Shown: positions 35,969-47,480 of the stretch, piece after piece
How positions within the stretch are numbered: position 1 is the stretch's first letter
Layout: every line of letters begins with the position of its first letter
Assembly (NCBI RefSeq): GCF_018080005.1
Contig: NZ_CP073015.1
Coordinates: forward strand, 1,922,001 to 1,986,000
Source of the DNA: Flavobacterium sp. CS20
Lineage (GTDB): Bacteria > Bacteroidota > Bacteroidia > Flavobacteriales > Flavobacteriaceae
Direction: 5' to 3'
Length of the DNA stretch: 64,000 nt
The notes under the pieces: model-generated
Database searches by the model: none
What the model saw: the letters and a program-made list of their open reading frames with translations, nothing else
What the model was told of the DNA's origin: nothing
Translations under genes and position numbers: made by a program

Positions 35969-36987
35969 TTTTCAAATTTATTGAGTATTTCCAAAAACGC
36001 TTCATGCATTTCGTCTGAATAGTCTAAATGCGTAACAATACGCCACTTACCTTCACCCATATTACTAATTTTCACATTTTTTTCTGCTAAATACTTTTCA
36101 AAGTGTGAAGGCTTTATCTCATCGTTTAAATAAAATATAACAATATTGGTTTCTGTAGGCTCAACTTTTTTAATGTGATCTAATTTTTCTAATGTATTAC
36201 TGATTTCCTTTGCTTTATCATGGTCAACCTGAAGTCTGTTGACATTATTTTTTAAGGCAAAAAGACCACAGCCCGCCATATATCCAATTTGACGCATACC
36301 ACCACCAAGCACTTTTCTGACTCGCATAGCTTTTTGCATGAGTTTTTGTTTTCCAACTAAAACAGTTCCCATCGGTGCACCTAATCCTTTGGATAGACAT
36401 ATGCTGATGCTATCAAATATTTGACCTAAATCTCTTGGTGTATAATCTTGAGCAGTAAAAGCATTAAACACTCTTGCTCCATCTAAGTGCAAACCCAAAT
36501 CCTGATCATCACAAACTGTTTTAATGGCTTTCATGGTTTCAAAATCATAACAAGCACCACCGCCTTTGTTGGTAGTATTTTCTAAGCAAACCAAACTCGT
36601 TAAAGGACTGTGATAAAAATCAGGTGGATTTATAGCATTCTTTACTTGTGTTGCTGTTATCATACCTTTGTCACCGTCAATCAACTTGCAAGAGACACCA
36701 GAATTAAATGATGCTCCACCACCTTCGTAATTATAAACATGTGCCCATTTATCACATATCAATTGTTCACCTGGTTGGGTATGTAGTTTTATTGCGGCTT
36801 GATTAGCCATACTTCCCGTTGGGAAATATAATGCCGAGTCCATTCCAAACAGGTCTGACACATATTTTTCTAAAGCATTTACCGTTGGATCTTCTTTATA
36901 CACATCATCACCAACCGCACAACTCAACATAAAGTCAAGCATTTCTTTTGTTGGTTGGGTTACAGTATCACTTCTTAAATCTATCAT
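35965..36987 (-). CDS. ltaE: Low-specificity L-threonine aldolase
   Basis: PLP enzyme that cleaves threonine or allo-threonine to glycine and acetaldehyde. It begins MIDLRSDTVTQPTKEML, with the active-site region DDVYKEDPTVNALE, LHLDGARVFNA for cofactor binding, and the Schiff-base lysine in SICLSKGLGAPMGTVLVG. The length of 340 residues is typical. No partner genes are next to it; the upstream 240 bases are AT-rich with no gene. Confidence 0.94.
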   Translation of the reverse strand: MIDLRSDTVTQPTKEMLDFMLSCAVGDDVYKEDPTVNALEKYVSDLFGMDSALYFPTGSMANQAAIKLHTQPGEQLICDKWAHVYNYEGGGASFNSGVSCKLIDGDKGMITATQVKNAINPPDFYHSPLTSLVCLENTTNKGGGACYDFETMKAIKTVCDDQDLGLHLDGARVFNAFTAQDYTPRDLGQIFDSISICLSKGLGAPMGTVLVGKQKLMQKAMRVRKVLGGGMRQIGYMAGCGLFALKNNVNRLQVDHDKAKEISNTLEKLDHIKKVEPTETNIVIFYLNDEIKPSHFEKYLAEKNVKISNMGEGKWRIVTHLDYSDEMHEAFLEILNKFEN

Positions 36988-37230
36988 ACTACAATATTTA
37001 GGAGCTAAAATTTAATAACAAATGATTAGGCTAAAATAATTTGTTCTAACAAAGATATGAACTCTTGAGATGATATTATATTTATTGATGTTTTTAATCA
37101 ACTTTCATCAATATGACATCAAATGTGCTACATAAAAAAATTAGGGTATGTAGCCGTCAGATTAATATCGTTTTCATGAATAGAATTTTTAAGGATTTAT
37201 TTAAGACTTAAAGACTTTCTATTGCTTACG

Positions 37231-38262
37231 TTAAGCTTTAAATTTAAGCACAGGTGAACGACCTTTTTTAAAAATTTTATTGCTATTTTTTTTACCAGCT
37301 CTAAGTCGCTTTTGCTCTTCGTAAGGTAATTTTATAACATTTTGACAATTTTCAGAACAACAATTATCCATTTTTTGAGCACAAGCTTCACACTGTATAA
37401 ATAAAAGATGACAGGCTTCATTAGCACAATTAACATGTGTATCACATGGCTCACCACATTGATGACAACGTGCTATAATTTTATTTGAAATTTGCTCACT
37501 CCTGCGGTGGTCAAATACAAAATTTTTACCTAAAAACTTATTATCAAGACCTTGTGCTTTTACTTGTCTCGCGTATTCAATAATTCCACCTTCTAATTGG
37601 TAAACTTGTTTAAATCCTTTGTGTTTATAGTAAGCACTGGCTTTTTCACAGCGAATTCCGCCTGTGCAATACATGACTAACTTTTTATTGTCTTTATAAT
37701 CTTTCAGATCTTTTTCTATAATGTCTAAAGAATCTCTAAAAGTATCTACATCTGGTGTTATGGCATTTTTAAAATGACCTATTTCACTTTCGTAGTGATT
37801 ACGCATATCAACCAAAACTGTATTTGGGTCTTCTATAAGCTGATTAAATTCCTCTGCATTTACGTGTTTACCTTTGTTGGTAACGTCAAAAGTTTTATCA
37901 TTCAAGCCATCGGCTAAAATTTTTGGACGGACTTTGATTTTAAGTTTTAAAAATGATTTATTGTCTTGTTCAATGGCAATGTTTAGCCTGACATTTTTCA
38001 AAAAATAAATCTCATCTATAAACGTCTTAAACTCAGTAAACTGTTTGGCTGGAATAGATAGTTGAGCATTTATGCCTTCATGTGCGACGTAGATTCTGCC
38101 AAGAACATCCATTGCATCCCAAGCCACAAATAAATGGTTCCTAAACAATTCGGGGTTGCCAATGTGGGCGTATTTGTAAAAGGAAAGCGTAAGCCGTTCT
38201 TCTCCAGCTTGTTCAATTAGTGCTTCTCTTTCCTTTGCGCTTAAAGTGTTGTACAGTTGCAT
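37231..38262 (-). CDS. trhO: tRNA uridine(34) hydroxylase TrhO (rhodanese-related)
   Basis: 343 residues of the YceA/UPF0176 family, which hydroxylates U34 in several tRNAs to begin 5-methoxyuridine formation. It has the N-terminal acylphosphatase-like domain (LSFYKYAHIGNPELFRNHLF, GRIYVAHEGINAQ), a rhodanese domain (about 120-215) with catalytic Cys in MYCTGGIRCEKASAYYKHKG, and a C-terminal cysteine-rich tail (CHQCGEPCDTHVNCANEACH; C-x2-C pairs) likely to bind metal. The basic end GKKNSNKIFKKGRSP fits RNA contact. It is transcribed alone. Confidence 0.92.
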   Translation of the reverse strand: MQLYNTLSAKEREALIEQAGEERLTLSFYKYAHIGNPELFRNHLFVAWDAMDVLGRIYVAHEGINAQLSIPAKQFTEFKTFIDEIYFLKNVRLNIAIEQDNKSFLKLKIKVRPKILADGLNDKTFDVTNKGKHVNAEEFNQLIEDPNTVLVDMRNHYESEIGHFKNAITPDVDTFRDSLDIIEKDLKDYKDNKKLVMYCTGGIRCEKASAYYKHKGFKQVYQLEGGIIEYARQVKAQGLDNKFLGKNFVFDHRRSEQISNKIIARCHQCGEPCDTHVNCANEACHLLFIQCEACAQKMDNCCSENCQNVIKLPYEEQKRLRAGKKNSNKIFKKGRSPVLKFKA

Positions 38263-38297
38263 GCTATACGTGTTTTTGAGTTAAAAGAAATGAATGA

Positions 38298-38305
38298 CAA
38301 AAGTA
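38298..38305 (-). promoter_or_regulatory. Putative -7 promoter element of trhO
   Basis: On the minus strand reads TACTTTTG, matching TAnnTTTG, 35 bases before the trhO ATG. No TTG was found at ideal spacing. Confidence 0.4.
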
Positions 38306-38361
38306 AATTAAAAAAATCAATTTAATTTAGTCATTTTTGTAAATCTAAATAATGCTTTAAA

Positions 38362-40553
<2,192 letters not shown>

Positions 40554-40609
40554 TCATAAAGATATAAGCTTTTAACGATGACTTAACAACGAGCTAAAAA
40601 TCATCACTC

Positions 40610-40617
40610 TATATTTG
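40610..40617 (+). promoter_or_regulatory. Putative -7 promoter element of the lipoprotein gene
   Basis: TATATTTG, a perfect TAnnTTTG, 15 bases before the ATG at 40633. No clear -33 TTG was seen. Confidence 0.45.
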
Positions 40618-40632
40618 TTTTAAATACAGTGT

Positions 40633-42045
40633 ATGAAAAGTGCAGTAATTTGTTTCATTAGTGTTTTATGCTTGGCTTGTTCACGAAACCAAAACGACTT
40701 AACCTATTTTGGCGGTGGCATTGTCAATCCAAAAGATGATTATGTTATACTGATGAAACAAAACGACATTATAGATAGTATTCCATTGGATAAAAATGGA
40801 CACTTTTCAGCAAAATTAAATATTGACAAACCTGGGCTGTTTACTTTTAAGCATGCATTTGAGTATCAGTTGGTTTACATCGAACCCAAAGATAGTATAA
40901 AGTTAAGATTAAACACTTTAGATTTTGATGAATCCTTAGTTTTTGGGGGTTCAAGTGCAATAGAAAATAATTTTTTAATTGAAAACTATTTACTCAACGA
41001 AAAAAATTCTGAATTGATTTTTTCATATTATAAAATTTCGCCACAAGATTTCCAATACAAAACAGATTCGATAAGAACTTCAAGAGAAAACAAACTGCAA
41101 CAAATAAAAGAAAAACATAATTTAAGTGAAGCTTTTGTGGACATCGCTCAAAAAAGCATTGACTTTGAATTTTATGATATGCGTGAACGCTATGCCTTTT
41201 TGATGAACAAATACAATCAAAAAAAAGCCAAAAACATCAATGCAGATTTTTACAGTTATAGAAACAAAATTGATTTAAAAGACGATAACATTCCTAATCT
41301 TTTTGGATACTTTAGATTTTTAGATAATTACTTAAAAAATTTATCAATCGAGATATGTCAAAAAGAACATTCTTACAAAGACTGTTTTGACTTAAACACT
41401 TACAATAATTTAGATCACAGAATAAGCCTTGTAGATAGTTTAATCAAAAACAAACATTTAAGAAAACGGTTTTTAGAGCGTTTTATTCAAGAAGAAATTA
41501 TTTATGCCCAAAACACAAAACACTTAAAACATACAACATCTCTGATAGACAAATTCAACTTTTCTGAAGTAGAGAAAAAACGTTTAAAATCGTTAGTTGA
41601 TTTTCAAAGCTCAATGATTGTTGGTGCTAATTTAAACGATATAAAAATCAAGTCACAAGATTTTATAAATCACAAGTTAGAAGATGTAATAAAGAAAGAC
41701 TTAAGTGTGATTTATTTTTGGTCTGTACAATCGCCAAGTCATCATAAATTAAGAATCAAAAAAATAAAAGAGCTGAAATTAAAATATCCAGAAATTCAAT
41801 TCATCGGCATAAATATTGATTATAAATTTCCTGACGTATGGCTTGATGCTGTTAAAAACTACAACTATAATTCAAAAAATGAATTTATGATTATAGCTGA
41901 AGAGCATTCACCTTTTTATCGCAACTATCTCAACAAAGTTTTTTTTATCAGTAAAGATTGCGTCATTAAAAAAAGTGAAATTATTCTCTCAAATGTTGAT
42001 TTTGATAAACACATTAAAGATTTCATTGCCACAAAAAATCTTTAG
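40633..42045 (+). CDS. Lipoprotein with degenerate thioredoxin-like domain
   Basis: 470 residues. The lipobox VLCLACS marks a lipoprotein, probably on the outer-membrane side facing the periplasm. The first 100 residues look like the beta-sandwich found in front of TlpA-type thioredoxins in this phylum (FGGGIVNPKDDYVILMKQND). The middle is helical with no known motif. The last 120 residues fit a thioredoxin fold (LSVIYFWSVQSPSHHKLRIK ... FIGINIDYK), but the CxxC redox centre is replaced by SVQSPS, so no disulfide chemistry is expected. Binding or structural role is inferred. It is transcribed alone. Confidence 0.75.
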   Translation: MKSAVICFISVLCLACSRNQNDLTYFGGGIVNPKDDYVILMKQNDIIDSIPLDKNGHFSAKLNIDKPGLFTFKHAFEYQLVYIEPKDSIKLRLNTLDFDESLVFGGSSAIENNFLIENYLLNEKNSELIFSYYKISPQDFQYKTDSIRTSRENKLQQIKEKHNLSEAFVDIAQKSIDFEFYDMRERYAFLMNKYNQKKAKNINADFYSYRNKIDLKDDNIPNLFGYFRFLDNYLKNLSIEICQKEHSYKDCFDLNTYNNLDHRISLVDSLIKNKHLRKRFLERFIQEEIIYAQNTKHLKHTTSLIDKFNFSEVEKKRLKSLVDFQSSMIVGANLNDIKIKSQDFINHKLEDVIKKDLSVIYFWSVQSPSHHKLRIKKIKELKLKYPEIQFIGINIDYKFPDVWLDAVKNYNYNSKNEFMIIAEEHSPFYRNYLNKVFFISKDCVIKKSEIILSNVDFDKHIKDFIATKNL

Positions 42046-42054
42046 TTTCTTAAC

Positions 42055-42468
42055 TCATTTCAATTTTACAAATCTCAAATACCGATTCCGCCCAAAAGTT
42101 ATGAAGTATAAAAAATACAGTCCAAAAGGTAAAATGGCAAAAAAGTAAAATTGGTAAGTTAGACCTAATTCTTCATCGAAAGCATAATATAAAGCTGTGA
42201 TTAACAAGACCATTGGAAAAAGCCAGTTTGAATACATAAAACTTGATAACTTTACTTCATAAGTTTCATTATCTTCAATTTCAAAATTTATATTTTCACT
42301 ACTACACCAGTCAATTTTAGCTTGAAGTTTATGAGAACCTGGTTCAATTTCAATGACTTCAGTTTCACCATTACCAATTTTACCAATTTTTTTATCGTTT
42401 AAATAAAGGCGATAGTTTCTTGCTCCATTTGCCCATTCTTTTGCTCTTTTGATAACTAATTTCGACAT
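42055..42468 (-). CDS. Small membrane protein with PEGA-like N-terminal domain
   Basis: 137 residues from ATG 42468 (an upstream TTG would add seven residues inside the AT-rich leader). Residues 1-70 form a short beta domain (YRLYLNDKKIGKIGNGETEV, EIEPGSHKLQAKIDWCSS) resembling a PEGA-like fold. Two membrane segments follow (FPMVLLITALYYAF and YFFAILPFGLYFLYF), with a basic C-terminal end. No function known. The gene starts 30 bases after the polA stop in the same direction and may be read through from it. Confidence 0.7.
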   Translation of the reverse strand: MSKLVIKRAKEWANGARNYRLYLNDKKIGKIGNGETEVIEIEPGSHKLQAKIDWCSSENINFEIEDNETYEVKLSSFMYSNWLFPMVLLITALYYAFDEELGLTYQFYFFAILPFGLYFLYFITFGRNRYLRFVKLK

Positions 42469-42498
42469 TGTTTTATTTTTTAGAATCAATCATTTTTT

Positions 42499-45327
42499 CT
42501 AATGTGCCTCCAACCAATTAGCTCCTACGCCAACCTCAACATCCAAAGGCACTTTTAGCTCATAAGCACTTTCCATTTCGGATTTAATCAGTGGTTGAAG
42601 TTCATCTAATTCAGACTTGTGGATATCAAAAATCAGTTCGTCATGAATTTGAAGTAACATCTTAGACTTATATTGACCTTCCTCTAACTTTTTGTGAATA
42701 TTGATCATCGCGACTTTGATGATGTCTGCCGCACTGCCTTGAATTGGGGCGTTAACAGCGTTGCGTTCTGCACCACTGCGTACCATACGGTTTGAAGCAT
42801 TGATATCTTTAAGGTAACGTCGTCTGCCCATTACGGTTTTGACATACTCATTTTCTCGTGCAAATTCAACTTGTTTATCTATATAATCTCTCAGCTTAGG
42901 ATAGGTTTTATAATAGGTTTCAATCAACTCTTTAGACTCTGAACGGCTCAAATTGGTCTGATTGCTCAAGCCAAAAGCCGAAACACCGTAAATAATTCCA
43001 AAATTCACGGTTTTAGCTTGGCTTCGCTGCTCGCGAGTAACTTCATCAAGTTTGACATTGAATATTTTTGCGACAGTTGATGCGTGAATATCTTCGCCAT
43101 CTAGAAAAGCTTTTATCATTGTTTCTTCTTGGCTCAAGGTAGCAATAATCCGCAACTCTATTTGAGAATAGTCTCTTGCTAACAAAGTGTAATTATCATC
43201 TCTTGGCACAAAAGCCTTTCTAACCATTCGTCCACGCTCTGTTCTAATCGGGATGTTTTGAAGATTAGGATTAGTAGAACTCAAACGACCTGTTGCTGCC
43301 ACGGTTTGCATAAATTCAGTATGAACACGACCTGTTTTCTTATGAATTTGTTTGGGCAGTGCATCAACATAGGTGTTTTTTAATTTTGTTAAACCACGCC
43401 AATCTAAAACATCTTGTACAATTTTATGCTCTTTGGCGTGATAAGACAACACATCTTCTGCCGTTGAGTATTGACCTGATTTTGTTTTCTTAGGTTTTTT
43501 GGAGATTTTTAGTTTTCCAAATAAAATTTCACTGAGTTGTTTTGGCGAACCAATATTAAATTCTTCGTCGGCTTGTTTGTAAATACTTTGTTCTAATTCT
43601 TTAATATCTTTATCTAATGACTTTGAAATATCTTTCAACACATTTTTATCTACCTTGATGCCTTCAATTTCCATATCAGCTAACACACGTACTAATGGAA
43701 TTTCTAATTTATGAAATAAAGGTTCGTTGTGAGCTTCTTTGAGTTCTTCTTCAAAAAACTGTTTGAGTTGTAAAGTAATATCGGCATCTTCAACGGCGTA
43801 TTCTGTGATTTTTTCGAGTTCTACATCACGCATTGAACCTTGGTTTTTACCTTTCTTACCTATTAAGTCTTCTATAGGTCTGGGAGAATAATTCAAGTAA
43901 GTTTCTGCCAAAACATCCATATTATGTCGCATATCAGGGTTGATGATATAATGTGCCAACATCGTGTCAAATAATTTACCCTTGACTTCTGTGCCGTGAT
44001 TTTTTAGAACCTTTAAATCGTATTTTAAATTTTGACCAACTTTTTCAATCTTTTCATTTTCAAAAAATGCTTTAAGTTTTTCTAAGCGATTGTCTTTTTC
44101 GGTTTCGTCTTCTGGAATTGGGACATAAAATCCGGTGTGGCTTTGCCAAGAAAATGCAATACCAACCAATTTGGCATCTAAGGTGTTGAGACTTGTGGTT
44201 TCGGTATCAAAACAAACCGAATCTTGTTGGCACATTTTTTCAATCAAAAGATCAATCGCTTTGTCAGTATCTGCATATTGGTAATGGTGATCCGTATTGT
44301 CTAAGGATTGATAGCCTTGAAAATCTTCTGCTTTCACGTCTTTTTTATCCGTATCATTGCCAAACAACGAGTATTGACCTGAACCTGGCGTTTGTTTAAC
44401 ATCTTTGTCAGTTGAAGTTGTTTTGGTTTTTTCTTCAACACCTTCATTGAACATTTTTAAAAACTGCTCCGTCAATCGGCGAAATTCTAAACCTTTAAAT
44501 ATGTCGATAACTTTTTCAACATCGGGTTTGCTCAGCTCGTATTGTTCAGCATTAAATTGCACATCACAATCCGTAAAAATAGTCGCTAACTTTTTAGACA
44601 TTCGTCCTTGCTCGGCGTGTTCTTCTACTTTTTCTTTCATTTTGCCTTTCAGTTGATCGGTGTTATCCAAGAGTGCTTCCATACTGCCAAATTGTTTGAT
44701 AAACTTCTTGGCCGTCTTGTCGCCCACACCTGGCAAACCTGGAATGTTATCTGACGCATCGCCCATCATACCGAGATAGTCAATGACTTGTTCAGGTCGT
44801 TCAACGCCGAAGCGTTTTTGCACTTCGGGAATTCCCCAAATTTCAATCGCGTTGCCCATTCTGGCGGGACGATACATAAAAATATTTTCGCTGACCAATT
44901 GTCCAAAATCTTTATCGGGTGTAACCATATAGGTTTTGTAATTTTCTTTTTCGGCTTGTTTGGCCAACGTGCCAATGATATCATCAGCTTCCATTCCTGA
45001 AATTTCAATTATTGGAATGTGCATAGCCTTAAGAATATCCTTTATAATTGGTATAGATTGTCTGATAACATCTGGCGTTTCATCGCGGTTGGCTTTATAA
45101 TCTTCGTAAATCTCTTTGCGTTCTGCACTGCCATCTTTATCAAAACAAACGGCCAAATGATCTGGGTTTTCACGCTTAATCACGTCAAACAGGGAATTAG
45201 TAAACCCCATAATAGCTGAAGTATCTTGACCTTTAGAATTGATTCGTGGGTTTTTGATTAAAGCGTAATAACCTCTGAAAATTAAAGCATAAGCATCGAG
45301 AAGGAAAAGTCGTTTTTGATCAGGCAT
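42499..45327 (-). CDS. polA: DNA polymerase I
   Basis: 942-residue polymerase for repair and Okazaki-fragment processing. The N-terminal 5' nuclease domain has GMEADDIIGTLAKQ, DKDFGQLV and the helix-hairpin-helix GDASDNIPGLPGVGDKTAKK. The proofreading domain keeps its acidic residues (CFDTETTSLN, LKYDLKVLKNHG, YAVEDADITLQL), so 3'-5' exonuclease should be active. Polymerase motifs A (ARDYSQIELRIIA), B (RSQAKTVNFGIIYGVSAFGL) and C (LLQIHDELIFD) are intact. Full length and no interruption, in contrast with several genes of this window. Confidence 0.97.
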   Translation of the reverse strand: MPDQKRLFLLDAYALIFRGYYALIKNPRINSKGQDTSAIMGFTNSLFDVIKRENPDHLAVCFDKDGSAERKEIYEDYKANRDETPDVIRQSIPIIKDILKAMHIPIIEISGMEADDIIGTLAKQAEKENYKTYMVTPDKDFGQLVSENIFMYRPARMGNAIEIWGIPEVQKRFGVERPEQVIDYLGMMGDASDNIPGLPGVGDKTAKKFIKQFGSMEALLDNTDQLKGKMKEKVEEHAEQGRMSKKLATIFTDCDVQFNAEQYELSKPDVEKVIDIFKGLEFRRLTEQFLKMFNEGVEEKTKTTSTDKDVKQTPGSGQYSLFGNDTDKKDVKAEDFQGYQSLDNTDHHYQYADTDKAIDLLIEKMCQQDSVCFDTETTSLNTLDAKLVGIAFSWQSHTGFYVPIPEDETEKDNRLEKLKAFFENEKIEKVGQNLKYDLKVLKNHGTEVKGKLFDTMLAHYIINPDMRHNMDVLAETYLNYSPRPIEDLIGKKGKNQGSMRDVELEKITEYAVEDADITLQLKQFFEEELKEAHNEPLFHKLEIPLVRVLADMEIEGIKVDKNVLKDISKSLDKDIKELEQSIYKQADEEFNIGSPKQLSEILFGKLKISKKPKKTKSGQYSTAEDVLSYHAKEHKIVQDVLDWRGLTKLKNTYVDALPKQIHKKTGRVHTEFMQTVAATGRLSSTNPNLQNIPIRTERGRMVRKAFVPRDDNYTLLARDYSQIELRIIATLSQEETMIKAFLDGEDIHASTVAKIFNVKLDEVTREQRSQAKTVNFGIIYGVSAFGLSNQTNLSRSESKELIETYYKTYPKLRDYIDKQVEFARENEYVKTVMGRRRYLKDINASNRMVRSGAERNAVNAPIQGSAADIIKVAMINIHKKLEEGQYKSKMLLQIHDELIFDIHKSELDELQPLIKSEMESAYELKVPLDVEVGVGANWLEAH

Positions 45328-45350
45328 GTTTTTGATTTATAATTTTTGAT

Positions 45351-45540
45351 TTATGAAATTTTATTGAGTATTTTTTTAACGGTTTTTGAGCTTGAAACAA
45401 AAATAGCGACTAACTCATTGGCTTCTTGGATTAATTTTTTGACTTCAAAATTTTTATCTAAAAGATGAAATCCATCATATATTTTGTTGTTTTGAAAATT
45501 TAAAAGCTTGATTGACAAAATATTAAATTTAAAATGTTTC
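45351..45540 (-). pseudogene. Four-helix-bundle (S23-type) protein, C-terminal remnant
   Basis: The minus-strand frame encodes LLNFQNNKIYDGFHLLDKNF then VKKLIQEANELVAIFVSSSK and KTVKKILNK, resembling the last helices of the four-helix-bundle proteins related to the 23S rRNA intervening-sequence protein. Upstream it runs into the 27-bp repeat array, where the frame encodes repeated MLKHIEF peptides, so the real N-terminus is gone. Probably a dead fragment. Confidence 0.5.
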
Positions 45541-45728
45541 AACATTAGGTAAAATTCAATATGTTTTAACATTGGGTGAAATTCAATATGTTTTAACATC
45601 GAGCGAAATTCAATATGTTTTAACATCGAGCGAAGTCGAGATGTTTTAACATTAGGTAAAATTCAATATGTTTTAACATCGAGCGAAATTCAATATGTTT
45701 TAACATCGAGCGAAGTCGAGATGTGACT
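45541..45728. repeat. 27-bp tandem repeat array
   Basis: Seven units, each of the type AACATCGAGCGAAATTCAAT then ATGTTTT, start at 45541, 45568, 45595, 45622 (26 bp), 45648, 45675 and 45702. Units vary between TTAGGTAAAATTC, TTGGGTGAAATTC and TCGAGCGAAGTCGAG. The array ends at a hairpin with CTCGACTACGCTCGAACC, a common Bacteroidota intergenic motif. Confidence 0.85.
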
Positions 45729-45951
45729 GGTTCTCGACTACGCTCGAACCTAAAACAAAAATAAAAATCGCCATTATGTTAAATAAAACCCATAGTCTTG
45801 ACAAATAATAACTGTCATCTCCTTTATCATCAACTATTATGTACATTTTTTATCCAAAACCACAATTAAAATCAGGAGTAAAAATACAAAAATGAAGTTA
45901 ACTTAAAGTTGATAAATTCCTATAAAACTGACTTAGGTAAAATTAAAAAAT
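45729..45951. other. AT-rich intergenic stretch, no gene seen
   Basis: After the hairpin that ends the 27-bp array (to about 45750) I see only short frames and no RNA gene or promoter that stands out. Confidence 0.5.
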
Positions 45952-46263
45952 TCAATTTTTTATTGACAAATATTCTTTTGCACTTAAAACAGGCAACCTT
46001 GAATTTTTAAAATCCTTTTTATTTCTTGTTATGATTATATCTATTTCATTTTCAATAGCTGTATAATATTGAAAACCATCTTCAAAATCATTAAAACTCT
46101 CATCACTTAAAGCAAGTTCAGTAATTTTATCATTTAGCTCCAAAAGTACTACCATAACTTTAAATTTTATCAGTTTTGATAAGCTTGTATTACTTTGTTT
46201 TGAGTATTTTTTTGCCTTTTCAATAACATCCTCATTTAAACTTAATGTGAGTTTTTTATCCAT
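45952..46263 (-). pseudogene. Toxin-antitoxin remnant: antitoxin N-terminus fused to PIN toxin C-terminus
   Basis: 103 residues. Residues 1-32 (MDKKLTLSLNEDVIEKAKKY, SNTSLSKLI) match the start of a ribbon-helix-helix type antitoxin (DUF6364-like), which in this phylum precedes a PIN-domain toxin. From about residue 33 the sequence is the C-terminal half of such a toxin (VMVVLLELNDKITELALSDE, DFEDGFQYYTAIENEIDI, IITRNKKDF). The junction is in frame, as if a deletion removed the rest of the antitoxin and the first half of the toxin with its first catalytic Asp. The late acidic motif DFEDG remains, but nuclease activity is unlikely. The DNA-binding part could still be made. Confidence 0.7.
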
Positions 46264-46396
46264 AATTATATTTTTACGTGTAACTATATTATTTTTTCAC
46301 GTAATCAAAAATAGTCTTTTAATAAATTTTCATTTAGATTTTTTTATGTCAGTTGTCATCTTAATTTGATATTTTTAAACTTTTTAAAATTCATAT

Positions 46397-47449
46397 ATGA
46401 GAGAAGCTTATTTCAAACCTTACAATCTAATTTTCAAACAAGCCAGTGGCACTTCTCGTGGCGTTTTAAGAGAGAAAAAAACTTATTTTTTAATTCTTGA
46501 AGACGGTCAAAACAAAGGCATCGGCGAATGCGGGCTTTTTAAAGGCTTGAGCTTCGACGACCGACCGGATTATGAAAACCAACTGCAATGGGTTTGTGAG
46601 CATATTGATTTAGGTTTGGATGAATTGCTAAAAAAAACCATTGACTTCCCCTCTATTCAGTTTGGCTTAGAAATGGCGTTTTTATCACTTGAAGCTGATG
46701 ATGGTTTTGATTTATTCCCGTCAAAATTTACGCAAGGTCAAGACAAAATACCTATCAACGGTCTGATTTGGATGGGCGAAAAATCTTTTATGAAATCGCA
46801 GATTGAAGACAAAATCAAACAAGGTTTTCATTGTGTAAAACTCAAAATTGGTGCTATTGATTTTGAAGAAGAACTCAACTTGCTAAAATACATTCGACAA
46901 GAGTTTTCGGCTAAAGATATCGAACTTCGAGTTGATGCCAACGGTGCTTTTGAACCGCATCAAGCCTTAGAAAAACTCAAACGCCTGAGTGAATATGAGT
47001 TGCATAGCATTGAACAGCCCATTAAACAAGGTCATTGGGAAGTTATGGCAAAGCTATGCGAAAAAACACCTTTAGATATTGCTCTGGACGAAGAATTAAT
47101 TGGCATACAAGATGTAACAAAACGGCAAAACCTCTTACAAACTATACAGCCACAATATATCATTTTAAAACCCAGTTTGGTTGGCGGTTTTGAACATTGT
47201 AAAACGTGGATGAAAATAGCAGACCAACATCAAATTGGTTATTGGATAACCAGTGCTTTAGAAAGTAATGTCGGGCTTAATGCCATAGCACAGTTCACTT
47301 ATAGCTTAAGTATAAAACGTCCACAAGGCTTAGGTACAGGTAGTTTATTTACCAATAACATTAAAAGCCCTTTAGAAGTTAAAGGCGAATATTTAACATA
47401 CAATCCCAACAAAAAATGGGACAATTTTAATGAAATTATAACCGTCTAA
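46397..47449 (+). CDS. menC: o-Succinylbenzoate synthase (enolase superfamily)
   Basis: 350 residues that dehydrate SHCHC to o-succinylbenzoate in menaquinone synthesis. Superfamily motifs are in order: the KxK acid-base pair in CVKLKIGAIDFEEEL, metal ligands in LRVDANGAF (Asp), SIEQPIKQG (Glu) and IALDEELIG (Asp-Glu), and the second-side Lys in YIILKPSLVGGF. The C-terminal SALESNVGLNAIAQ fits. Dipeptide epimerases share this fold, but menE lies two genes downstream, which favours MenC. A CPBP protease gene lies between them, as I recall from other flavobacteria. Confidence 0.9.
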   Translation: MREAYFKPYNLIFKQASGTSRGVLREKKTYFLILEDGQNKGIGECGLFKGLSFDDRPDYENQLQWVCEHIDLGLDELLKKTIDFPSIQFGLEMAFLSLEADDGFDLFPSKFTQGQDKIPINGLIWMGEKSFMKSQIEDKIKQGFHCVKLKIGAIDFEEELNLLKYIRQEFSAKDIELRVDANGAFEPHQALEKLKRLSEYELHSIEQPIKQGHWEVMAKLCEKTPLDIALDEELIGIQDVTKRQNLLQTIQPQYIILKPSLVGGFEHCKTWMKIADQHQIGYWITSALESNVGLNAIAQFTYSLSIKRPQGLGTGSLFTNNIKSPLEVKGEYLTYNPNKKWDNFNEIITV

Positions 47450-47480
47450 TAGCTCGTAACTAAAGACAAAAAACTAAAAA

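Noticed and set aside
45541..45626. MLKHIEF repeat peptide as part of a real protein
   Set aside because: The peptide is a translation of an intergenic repeat; no signal or fold is seen and the array changes length by 26 bases in one unit.
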